Assembly: GCF_003201865.1 (NCBI RefSeq)
Contig: NZ_QJJJ01000022.1
Location: 1-64,000 of the forward strand
From: Methylobacterium sp. B4
Lineage (GTDB): Bacteria > Pseudomonadota > Alphaproteobacteria > Rhizobiales > Beijerinckiaceae
Direction: 5' to 3'
DNA length: 64,000 bases
Below, in pieces: positions 54,784 to 62,276 of the stretch. The position numbers and the translations under genes were made by a program. The first letter of the stretch is position 1, and each line of letters starts with the position of its first letter. The notes under the pieces are model-generated. The model did not search any database. It was given only the letters and a program-made list of their open reading frames with translations, and was not told where the DNA came from.

Positions 54784-55458
54784 TCAGCGTCGCCCGCCGA
54801 CTTCGTCGAGGTGTCCCAGCAGCATCGCCGGATCGTCGTAGACCCGAACGGCACCGGACCGCTCCAACTCCTCCGTGCCGTAGCCGCCCGACAGCAGCCC
54901 CACGCCGAGGCCCCGGCAGCGGCGGGCCGCCAGCATGTCCCAGATCGAATCGCCGACGATCACCGCGTGCTCGATCGGCGCGTTCAGCCGCTCGGCGGCG
55001 GCGAGGAACAGGTCGGGATCGGGCTTGGCGTATTTCACGAGGTCGCGGGTCACCACCGGTACCTGGCCGGGATCGACGCCGAGCGCCGCGAGATTGTGGC
55101 CCGCGGTCTCCATGCGCCCACTCGTGGCGATCGCCCAGGGAATGCGGTTCTCGGTGAGCGTGGCGAGCAGTTCCTTGGCACCGGGCAGCGGCACGACACC
55201 CTTCGAGAGCCGCCCATAGGCTTCGGCATGGAGACGGCGCAGGCGGTCGATCCGCTCGGGGTCGATGGCGAGCCCGGTCTCACGCAGGAGCTGGTTGGTG
55301 AACAGGCCGCCGCTCATCCCGATCTTGCGGTGGATACGCCAGACCGAGAGCGGGATGCCCTCCGCGTCGAGTGCCTCCTTCCAAGCGAGCACGTGCTGGT
55401 AGACGCTGTCGACCAGCGTGCCGTCGAGGTCGAACAGGAAGACGGTCTCGATGCGCAT
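54784..55458 (-). CDS. HAD-superfamily phosphatase
   Basis: 224 residues. Motif I is FLFDLDGTLVDS with nucleophile Asp10 and acid Asp12; the cap domain follows (about 20-85); motif II is the Thr/Ser in AIATSGRME, motif III the Lys in KYAKPDPDLF, and motif IV IVGDSIWDMLAAR. This is the beta-phosphoglucomutase/phosphoglycolate phosphatase-like subfamily IA. Substrate unknown. GAGGAG precedes ATG 55458. It is divergent from the jetA-like gene. Confidence 0.9.
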   Translation of the reverse strand: MRIETVFLFDLDGTLVDSVYQHVLAWKEALDAEGIPLSVWRIHRKIGMSGGLFTNQLLRETGLAIDPERIDRLRRLHAEAYGRLSKGVVPLPGAKELLATLTENRIPWAIATSGRMETAGHNLAALGVDPGQVPVVTRDLVKYAKPDPDLFLAAAERLNAPIEHAVIVGDSIWDMLAARRCRGLGVGLLSGGYGTEELERSGAVRVYDDPAMLLGHLDEVGGRR

Positions 55459-55598
55459 GGTTTCGGGGCTCCTCGGCGGTGGCATCGGAACAACGGCCGC
55501 ATCCGCCGGACGATGCATGGGTCGATGCATGCGGGAGGAGCGCGACGCGAGCATTGACCGGCGGCGGCCGAGCGGGTTGTGGTTCCGCCCGTCCCGCC

Positions 55599-57011
55599 AT
55601 GCTCTTCACCCATCTCGCCGACGACCTCTTCCGCCCGCTCGCCTCGCCGAGCCGCGCCTTCAACGCGGCGCTGCTGCTGCACCTGCACGCGCGCGTGTTC
55701 GGCGATGCCGCCGAGCCCTTACGCAAGAGCGAGCTTCTGGCCGCCATCGGCGACTTCTCCGCGGGCTGGAGCCAGGCCGAGATCGCCGACGACGAGGCGA
55801 CGCCCGCCGATCCGGTCGAGCGCCGCTCGGCGGTCTACCGGCGGCTGATCGAGGCCGGCTGGCTGGTGGAGCGGCGCGAGCGCTACGTGCCGGTGGTCGA
55901 TTTCGACCCGGACGCGCGGCTGCTGATCGAGGAGCTGGCCCGGATCGAGCGCGGCGAGACGCGCTCCTACGGCGGCGCGGTGCTGGAGGTTCTGAGCGCG
56001 CTGGAGAGCGCCATCGCCAGCCCCGCCGAGCGCTCCGAGGCCCTGCGCAACGCGGCCAAGGCCTCGCGCACCTTCCTCGGACATCTGCGGGGTCTCGCCG
56101 GTGCGATGCGCAAGCTCGAAGAGCGCATCCTGCGCGAGCCGGACCTCAGCGCCGCCTTCCGGCTCTATTTCGAGGAATTCGTCGAGCGCCACCTCGTCTC
56201 CGACTACCGGACGCTGCACACCCGCTTCAATCCGTTCCGCTTCCGCTCCGGCATCGTGCGCGAGGCGGGCCGGGCGCTGCGCGACCCCCTGACGCTGCGG
56301 GCGCTGGCCGAGGGAAACCTGCGCGAGGGCCGGGCAGCGGACAAGGCCGCCGCCGAGCGGATGGTGCGGACCGACCTCGTCGAGATCCTCTCGATCTTCG
56401 AGGGGCTCGACCCGCATCTCGACGCGGTGGCCGAGGTGGTGACCCGGCTGGAACGGCGCATCTCGGCCGCCCTGCGCTACCGCGATCCCCGGGATTCCGC
56501 GCGGATCGAGCGGGCGGCGGCGGCCCTGCGCGCGGTGGGTGCGGGCGAGGACGACCTTGCCGGGATGCCCGCGGCCCAGATCTCGCTGCTGCGCCCGCCG
56601 ATCGGCCCGCCCCAGCTCACCAACCCGCGCCTGCCGCGCCGGATCATCGAGTTCGAGCCGCTGCCCGAGATCGATGTCGATCCGGCGATCGAGGCCTTCA
56701 TCGCCGCCAAGGACGAATTCCGCCGCCGCATCACCGTCACGCCGGAGCGCATCGCCGCCTATCTCGATGCGCGCCTCGGCGGGGCCAAGACCCTGCGCGG
56801 CTCCGAGATCGTCGTGGACGGCGTGGACGGCTTCGTCGTCTTCCAGCGCCTGCGCGAGATCGATGTGCTGTTCGACGGATTGCTGCGCAGCCGCTACCGC
56901 GTCGCCCGGGTCGAGGGCCGCGTCTCCAACGGCTGGCTCGACTGCCCGGATTTCCTGATCGAGCGCGTTCCGGCCGCCGCCGCCCGGCGCGGAGCCGGCA
57001 AAGCAGGCTGA
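55599..57011 (+). CDS. jetA: Wadjet system protein JetA (MukF/kleisin-like)
   Basis: 470 residues. The start MLFTHLADDLFRPLASPSRA, then an N-terminal winged-helix region (YRRLIEAGWLVERRERYVPV) and a long helical centre (SEALRNAAKASRTFLGHLRG; FRLYFEEFVERHLVSDYRTL), follow the JetA family (DUF5716/DUF3375 type), the kleisin-like subunit of the Wadjet SMC complex that extrudes and cleaves small circular DNA. The jetB-like gene follows 10 bases later, the standard order. No good ribosome site precedes ATG 55599. Which Wadjet type this is cannot be settled by eye. Confidence 0.85.
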   Translation: MLFTHLADDLFRPLASPSRAFNAALLLHLHARVFGDAAEPLRKSELLAAIGDFSAGWSQAEIADDEATPADPVERRSAVYRRLIEAGWLVERRERYVPVVDFDPDARLLIEELARIERGETRSYGGAVLEVLSALESAIASPAERSEALRNAAKASRTFLGHLRGLAGAMRKLEERILREPDLSAAFRLYFEEFVERHLVSDYRTLHTRFNPFRFRSGIVREAGRALRDPLTLRALAEGNLREGRAADKAAAERMVRTDLVEILSIFEGLDPHLDAVAEVVTRLERRISAALRYRDPRDSARIERAAAALRAVGAGEDDLAGMPAAQISLLRPPIGPPQLTNPRLPRRIIEFEPLPEIDVDPAIEAFIAAKDEFRRRITVTPERIAAYLDARLGGAKTLRGSEIVVDGVDGFVVFQRLREIDVLFDGLLRSRYRVARVEGRVSNGWLDCPDFLIERVPAAAARRGAGKAG

Positions 57012-57021
57012 ACGGACGAAC

Positions 57022-57657
57022 ATGCTCGAACCCTTCCGCGCCATCCTCGACGGCGAAGAGCCGCCTCCGCCCGGCCGGGCTGCCCCGAACGAGGAGGAGC
57101 TGATCCGCGCGCTGCAGGTGCTGCTCAAGAGCCAGTGCATCTACGCGGCCAGCACGGGGATCGGACGCTCCTACGAACTCGCCCGGCATTACGCGCCGTT
57201 CTTCCGCGACTACTTCGCCTGCCTCGGCTACCGGTTCGAGGTGGCCCATCGCGACCAGATGGTCTTTCTCGCCCTGCCGCCGGACGGCGTGCGCCACGAC
57301 GCCCAGGGCGAGCGGCTACGCAAGGACGAGACCCTGGTGCTGCTGGCGCTCAGGCTCGCCTACGAGGAGGGCCTGCGCGACCACCGCGTTTCCACCGACG
57401 GCACGGTGGAATGCACCACCGACGACATCGCCGACGCGATCCGCTCCGCCGCCCGCACCGATCCGCCCGACGAGGCGCGGCTCATCGAGATCCTGCGCCT
57501 GTTCTCCCGCAAGGGCGCCCTGCGGCTGGGCGAGCGCGACCGGGCGGAGCGGGTCACGCCGCTGGTGCTGATGCCCGGCATCACGGTGCTCTCGCCGGAT
57601 GCCTGGATGGATCAGGTCAGGGCCTGGGCCTCCGCCGGGGAGGGGAGGGGGGCCTGA
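57022..57657 (+). CDS. jetB: Wadjet system protein JetB (MukE-like)
   Basis: 211 residues. A two-winged-helix, MukE/JetB-like pattern: ELIRALQVLLKSQCIYAAST, YFACLGYRFEVAHRDQMVFL, then LRKDETLVLLALRLAYEEGL, which is the hallmark of JetB (DUF4194 group), and RLIEILRLFSRKGALRLGER. It bridges the kleisin JetA and the SMC protein JetC. It lies 10 bases after jetA, one operon. Its last 46 bases overlap the convergent LysR gene, and jetC is not next but about 4.6 kb further on. Confidence 0.82.
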   Translation: MLEPFRAILDGEEPPPPGRAAPNEEELIRALQVLLKSQCIYAASTGIGRSYELARHYAPFFRDYFACLGYRFEVAHRDQMVFLALPPDGVRHDAQGERLRKDETLVLLALRLAYEEGLRDHRVSTDGTVECTTDDIADAIRSAARTDPPDEARLIEILRLFSRKGALRLGERDRAERVTPLVLMPGITVLSPDAWMDQVRAWASAGEGRGA

Positions 57658-58580
57658 CCGGCCGTCTCCGGCTGCGCCCAGGGTGCCTCCGAGAAGGCCT
57701 TCTCCAGGAAGCCGATCAGGGCCGAGACCCGCGCCGGGCGCGGCAGGCCGGGCGGCATCACGAGATTGAGGGCGATGGGCGGCGGCTGCCAGTCCGGCAT
57801 CACCCGCTCCAGGCGCCCGCTCTTCAGATCCTCCCAGATCGTGAAGTCCGGCTGCACCGCGAGGCCGAGCCCGGCCCGCAGGGCGGGCGCCAGCGCGTCG
57901 GCGTTGTTGGCCCGCAACGGGCCCTCGGGCACGATCGAGACGGTCTCGTCGGCCGCGTTCGAGAAGTGCCAGCGGTCCGGCGTCGGCAGGTAGGCGTAGC
58001 CCAGGCAGGCATGCGCCTTGAGATCCTCCGGCTGTGCCGGCCGCCCGTGCCCGTCGAGATAGGCGGGCGTCGCCACGAGCGAGCGGCGCACGCCGCAGAG
58101 CCGGCGCACCCGCAGCGAGGAATCGGGCAGCGCGGCGATCCGCAGGCCCAGATCGAACCCGCCGCCCACGAGATCGACCCGCTCGTCGGACAGGTGCAGA
58201 TCGACCGAGACCTCGGGATAGGCGGCCAGGAAGTCCGGCAGGACCGGTGCGAGATGGGCCACGCCGAAGGACATCGGCGCGGCGAGCCGCACGCGCCCCC
58301 GCGGGGCGCCGCTGGCATCGCGGGCGCGGGCCTCCGCCGCCTCGCCCGCGGCCAGCAGCCCGGCCGCGTCGTCGCGCGCCGTGCGGCCGGCCTCGGTCAG
58401 GGACAGGCGACGGGAGGTGCGGTGGAACAGGCGGGCGCCCAGCCGCAGCTCCAGCCGCGACACCGCCTTCGAGACGGTGGCCTTCGAGACCGCGAGTTCC
58501 TCCGCCGCGCGGGCGAAGGAGAGCGTGTCGGCCACGACCGCGAACACGGCCCAGGCTTCGAAATCGGGAAGGCGCGCCAT
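57612..58580 (-). CDS. LysR-family regulator
   Basis: 322 residues. The DNA-binding part is FEAWAVFAVVADTLSFARAA then LAVSKATVSKAVSRLELRLG; the effector domain has VRLAAPMSFGVAHLAPVLPD and FDLGLRIAALPDSSLRVRRL. It is divergent from the dioxygenase gene (134-base gap), which it probably controls. Its 3' end lies on the opposite strand inside jetB (46-base overlap). ATG 58580; a longer frame upstream is not supported. Confidence 0.92.
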   Translation of the reverse strand: MARLPDFEAWAVFAVVADTLSFARAAEELAVSKATVSKAVSRLELRLGARLFHRTSRRLSLTEAGRTARDDAAGLLAAGEAAEARARDASGAPRGRVRLAAPMSFGVAHLAPVLPDFLAAYPEVSVDLHLSDERVDLVGGGFDLGLRIAALPDSSLRVRRLCGVRRSLVATPAYLDGHGRPAQPEDLKAHACLGYAYLPTPDRWHFSNAADETVSIVPEGPLRANNADALAPALRAGLGLAVQPDFTIWEDLKSGRLERVMPDWQPPPIALNLVMPPGLPRPARVSALIGFLEKAFSEAPWAQPETAGQAPLPSPAEAQALT

Positions 58581-58714
58581 CGGCAGACTCTGGAAACGAT
58601 GTGTTTCGATCGTTTCCGTTTTCAAGCGGGAAGGCAAGGGCCAGATTGCTCTCATACCGGCAGCCGGAGGAGGCGGATCCTCCTCGCGGCGCCCCGGATC
58701 GGGAGACCTGAACC

Positions 58715-59644
58715 ATGAGCGCCTACGGCATCCACCACGTCACGGCCTTTGCCGGCGACACCGCCCGCACCGTCGATTTCTACACCCGCGTGCTCGGTCT
58801 GCGCCTCGTGAAGAAGACCGTGAACTTCGACGATCCGGGCACCTACCATCTCTACTTCGGCGACGAGGCGGGTGCGCCCGGTACGATCCTCACCTTCTTC
58901 CCGATCGCGCATGCCGCCCCCGGCCGGGTCGGCGTGGGTCAGGTCTCGCAGACCGCGTTCCGCGTGCCTCGCGGCTCGATCGGCGCTTGGACGCACCGCT
59001 TCGTCGCCTTAGGCGTGGCGCACGAGGCGCCGAGCGTGGCCTTCGGCGAGACGGAGCTGCGCTTCCGCGATCCCGACGGCATGCCGCTCGCGCTGGTGGG
59101 CATCGACGGGATCGAGGGTGAGCCGGCCTGGGCCGCGGACGGCATCGCCCCGGATCAGGCGATCCGCGGCCTGCACGGCGCCACCCTGCTCCTGCGGCAG
59201 GCGGAGGCCACCGCCGCGATCCTGACCGACGTGCTCGGCTTCGAGCGGGTCGGCCAGGAGGGGACGCAGATCCGGCTCGCGGGCGGCGCGCGGCTGGGCA
59301 ATGCCGTGACGCTTCGGGAGGTCGGCGACTTCCTGCCCGGGCGTCAGGGGGCGGGGTCCGTCCACCACATCGCCTTCCGGGCTGCCGACGACGCGGCGCA
59401 GGAGGCGATGGCCGAGCGGCTGCGCGACCGGCACGGCCTCGCCGTCACCGAGCAGCGGGACCGGCAGTACTTCCGCTCGGTCTATTTCCGCGAGCCCGGC
59501 GGCATCCTGTTCGAGATCGCCACCGACGCGCCCGGCTTCGCCGTAGACGAGCCTGCGGCGGAACTCGGCCGCGCGCTCAAGCTGCCCGCCTTCCTCGAAC
59601 CCCATCGCGGGCAGATCGAGGCGGTGCTGCCCAAGGTCGCCTGA
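58715..59644 (+). CDS. ring-cleaving dioxygenase, VOC family (MhqO-like)
   Basis: 309 residues made of two glyoxalase-fold (VOC) units. The metal ligands are the His of GIHHVTAFAGDT (residue about 8), the His of SVHHIAFRAADD (about 215) and the Glu of GILFEIATDAPG (about 265). This layout matches MhqO/MhqA-type hydroquinone dioxygenases, which cleave hydroquinones during quinone stress. With the esterase downstream and LysR upstream it forms a detoxification unit. GGGAGA precedes ATG 58715. Confidence 0.9.
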   Translation: MSAYGIHHVTAFAGDTARTVDFYTRVLGLRLVKKTVNFDDPGTYHLYFGDEAGAPGTILTFFPIAHAAPGRVGVGQVSQTAFRVPRGSIGAWTHRFVALGVAHEAPSVAFGETELRFRDPDGMPLALVGIDGIEGEPAWAADGIAPDQAIRGLHGATLLLRQAEATAAILTDVLGFERVGQEGTQIRLAGGARLGNAVTLREVGDFLPGRQGAGSVHHIAFRAADDAAQEAMAERLRDRHGLAVTEQRDRQYFRSVYFREPGGILFEIATDAPGFAVDEPAAELGRALKLPAFLEPHRGQIEAVLPKVA

Positions 59645-59653
59645 CGCGTCCTG

Positions 59654-59681
59654 CGGCCGCCCGGAGAGATCCGGGCGGCCG
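59654..59681 (+). terminator. perfect 12-bp hairpin between dioxygenase and esterase genes
   Basis: CGGCCGCCCGGA-GAGA-TCCGGGCGGCCG. No T tract follows, so it may trim or attenuate the transcript between the two genes rather than stop it. The loop and inner stem repeat those of the porin terminator at 7236. Confidence 0.6.
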
Positions 59682-59708
59682 GCCCTCGTCGAAAATCGGG
59701 AGATCGTC

Positions 59709-60338
59709 ATGACGAACAGCCTCGCACCGGACTTCGTCCACCGCTTCGAGCCCGGCCCGGATCCGGCCGCTCCGCCGCTCCTGCTGCTCCACGGCACGGG
59801 CGGCGACGAGGCCGACCTGCTTCCTCTCGGTCGCGCCCTTTCGCCGGGCTCCGCGCTGCTCTCGCCTCGCGGCCCGGTCCTGGAGAACGGCATGCCGCGC
59901 TTCTTCCGGCGTCTGGCGGAGGGCGTGTTCGACGAGGCGGATGTCCGCCGCCGGGCAGCCGACCTCGCCGCCTTCGTCGCGCAGGCGCGCGTCGCTTACG
60001 GTCTGGCCGCGCCTGTGGCGGTCGGCTTCTCGAACGGCGCCAACATCGCCGCTGCGACCCTGCTCCTGCACCCGGAGGCGCTGGCGGGCGCCGTGCTGCT
60101 GCGCGCGATGGTGCCGCTCGCCGAGGCGCCGCCGGCCGATCTCGTGGGGCGCCCGGTGCTGCTGCTCTCGGGCGCCTTCGACCCGATCGTCCCTGCCGAG
60201 AACGCCGAACGGCTCGCGGCTGGCCTCGAACGGGCCGGTGCGCGGGTGACCCACACGGTCAACCCGGCCGGCCACGGGTTGTCGCAGGCCGATCTTTCCG
60301 CGGCGGGCCCTTGGCTCGCCCGGAATTTCGGGCGCTAG
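59709..60338 (+). CDS. phospholipase/carboxylesterase-family hydrolase (MhqD-like)
   Basis: 209 residues, alpha/beta-hydrolase fold. Oxyanion region LLLLHGTGGDEADLLPLG, nucleophile in VGFSNGANIAAATLLL, Asp in SGAFDPIVPAEN and His in AGHGLSQADL give the full catalytic triad. This is the carboxylesterase type found with MhqO-like dioxygenases in quinone detoxification (MhqD in Bacillus). ATG 59709. It is probably co-transcribed with the dioxygenase gene 64 bases upstream. Confidence 0.9.
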   Translation: MTNSLAPDFVHRFEPGPDPAAPPLLLLHGTGGDEADLLPLGRALSPGSALLSPRGPVLENGMPRFFRRLAEGVFDEADVRRRAADLAAFVAQARVAYGLAAPVAVGFSNGANIAAATLLLHPEALAGAVLLRAMVPLAEAPPADLVGRPVLLLSGAFDPIVPAENAERLAAGLERAGARVTHTVNPAGHGLSQADLSAAGPWLARNFGR

Positions 60339-60339
60339 C

Positions 60340-60383
60340 GCGCTTTCCGACGAAGTGGACACCGGTTCGTCGGAAGAAAGCGC
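60340..60383. repeat. dispersed palindromic intergenic repeat
   Basis: GCGCTTTCCGACGAA, spacer GTGGACACCGG, TTCGTCGGAAGAAAGCGC: long arms differing only by a 3-base insertion. It begins 2 bases after the esterase stop. The sequence resembles a repeat I associate with many Methylobacterium intergenic regions; that recollection is not verified. The following bases to 60540 contain further short inverted repeats (CCGAAG..CTTCGG near 60452) and may belong to it. Confidence 0.7.
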
Positions 60384-60556
60384 GGCGCAATAAGGGCTTA
60401 GAGATGCGTCCCGACCCGACGTGGTCGGGCGCAGCTCCCTCGCGCATTCCGCCGAAGCGAAGACGGCTTCGGGGGCGCGCGTCACGACAAGCGGGCAGCG
60501 GCGTGAAGCGCACCCTGTCGTCGCGACGATAAAAGGTCGTGCCGACCGCCTTTGGC

Positions 60557-61231
60557 TCAATCGGTCCGACCCGGCCCGGGACATCGCGCGGGCGCCGCTT
60601 CGTCCCATTCGCGGTCCCGCTCCCGCTGAATCTCGGCGCGGTCCGGCTCAGCCATCGCTTCCCGGGCGTCGTCCTCGCGCGTCGTCCCGGCGGGCAGGGG
60701 ACCGGGCCGGTCCGGCTGCAGGGCGCGGGCCAGAGCGGAGACGAAGTCCTCAAGATCCGCGGCCGAGATCCCGAGTGCCCGCAGAGCTTGCGCGCGCGGC
60801 AGCGAGGCGAGATCGGCCCAGGTCGCCCCGGCCGGGCCGAACCGTTCGACGAGGGCGCGACCGAGCAGGGCCGGCTCCACCGGCACGGCACGGAGCCGAT
60901 CCAGGCGCCGCCGGTCGGTCGCATCCCTGTCGTGGGCCGCCCTCGCGCCCGGAACGAGCCGGGCGAGTTCGCCGAGCAGATGGGCGCGGATGGCCTCGAC
61001 CCGCACCGGGCCGATCTTGCGCACCATCATGAGGTCGGCCGGCGTCGCGAGCGCCAGTGCCCCCATATCCGCAAAACCGGCCTTGCGGAGCCGCGCCCGG
61101 ATCGCGGCCGTCAGCAACCCGCGTCCGAAGCCAAGGGCCGCGAGGCGATCGACGGTTCCCGCGGGCAGATCGTCGAAGAGTGGCAGCCGGGCGGACGCTT
61201 CGTCGGCAAGTCGGTTCAAGGGATCGGGCAT
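60557..61231 (-). CDS. helix-hairpin-helix protein, unknown function
   Basis: 224 residues. Two helix-hairpin-helix-like motifs: ALATPADLMMVRKIGPVRVE, and LASLPRAQALRALGISAADL (DUF4332-like). Each binds DNA non-specifically in other proteins. A highly charged C-terminal tail follows (EPDRAEIQRERDREWDEAAP). ATG 61231 lacks a good ribosome site. It lies between jetB and jetC on the opposite strand. A DNA-related role is inferred only from the motif. Confidence 0.72.
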   Translation of the reverse strand: MPDPLNRLADEASARLPLFDDLPAGTVDRLAALGFGRGLLTAAIRARLRKAGFADMGALALATPADLMMVRKIGPVRVEAIRAHLLGELARLVPGARAAHDRDATDRRRLDRLRAVPVEPALLGRALVERFGPAGATWADLASLPRAQALRALGISAADLEDFVSALARALQPDRPGPLPAGTTREDDAREAMAEPDRAEIQRERDREWDEAAPARCPGPGRTD

Positions 61232-61458
61232 GGCGATGGCAGCGATGTGGATCGTGACAGGAACGTTCACCGTCCCCGTTGCGGCCAGGCAGCGACCGGC
61301 TTCTCTGACCATGACGGATCGCGAAGTGGAAGGGGGAGAATGAGCCGGTTTTTACGCCTTATGCGCCTTTGCGCGTCCCCCAAAACGGCAGTACCTTGAG
61401 GAAAACCTCCATCTACGAGCCGCCCTGTTCGTAGCTGGCAGAATAGGGTCGTGATCAA

Positions 61459-61686
61459 GTGTTGGCGATTATATTTCTCATCATCGCTGGGGTGCTGATC
61501 GGACTATTCTGTCATTGGGGAGTGCTTGCCGCCGCAAGCTTTATCGTGGTGATTGTGCGTATCGCCTACCACTTTCACGGCGAACAATCGCTGCTGATCG
61601 ACGGGCTGATGCTGCTCGCCAGCCTGACCGCGTTGCAGGGCGGGTTCGTCTGCGGCGTCTATCTCGGCTACAGGAAGGATGTCTGA
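61459..61686 (+). CDS. small inner-membrane protein (75 aa)
   Basis: GTG 61459. Two to three hydrophobic segments: LAIIFLIIAGVLIGLFCHWG, LAAASFIVVIVRIAY and LIDGLMLLASLTALQGGFVC, ending YLGYRKDV. Composition is less GC-rich than neighbours around 61440-61560, as in recently acquired or poorly expressed genes. No family recognised. Confidence 0.6.
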   Translation: MLAIIFLIIAGVLIGLFCHWGVLAAASFIVVIVRIAYHFHGEQSLLIDGLMLLASLTALQGGFVCGVYLGYRKDV

Positions 61687-61733
61687 TAGCCTTCGGCGAT
61701 GATCTCTACTCATCGCTCACCGAGCTCGCGACG

Positions 61734-61883
61734 TCAGAACAGAATCACGTGTCCCGAGAGCCAGGAGGCCGTTCCCCAGAGTGCGGTCGAGAGGAGGACG
61801 AGTCCGATTCCGTAGGACAGACGGGGACGGGCGGGGGGCATCGGAACGGTCGTTTCCAGGCTGACGGCGTGCACCCTGGCCAT
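61734..61883 (-). CDS. possible small membrane protein (49 aa)
   Basis: ATG 61883 to TGA. MARVHAVSLETTVPMPPARP is followed by one clear membrane span (YGIGLVLLSTALWGTASWLS) and a short tail GHVILF. The ribosome site is weak. It is convergent with the 75-residue membrane protein gene, 47 bases apart. Real status uncertain; the clean span supports it. Confidence 0.4.
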   Translation of the reverse strand: MARVHAVSLETTVPMPPARPRLSYGIGLVLLSTALWGTASWLSGHVILF

Positions 61884-62276
61884 ATGACACGGAACCCGTT
61901 GAGTCTGAGGGAGAATCGACCGCGTCCGGCCGCGGCAAAATACGTAATCGCCCCGGCCGGACCGTCATCGGAGGCGTTGCATGAACCTGCCGTCGCGGCT
62001 CGACTTGCGAGGTTGCGGACAGGCGAAGCGCCGGCGTCGGGATGCCGCCCGCTTCGGTCATTCGGGTCTCGTATCGTCAAGTCACGCTTCGGTGAGGCGT
62101 GGCCGCTCGGCAGGCCCTCGACGCGTACGAAGTCGAATTTTCCGGAGGATCGTCGCGAAATCCCCCGGCTCGAGCCGAGGTCGGTCCAGGGCCGAGGGCT
62201 CCCGCCCTTGCGTGTGCGGGTCGCAGCGTCCATTGCCCTGGCTCTCGTTCAACCTCAGGGACTGGCGGCCGGGCCG
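61884..62276. other. gap upstream of jetC
   Basis: 393 bases that must contain the jetC promoter. ATG 61981 has a good GGAGG site but its frame is Arg/Ser-rich and runs into jetC out of frame, so it is probably not a gene. A GTG at 62214 in the jetC frame would add 21 residues. No clear repeats. Confidence 0.4.
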
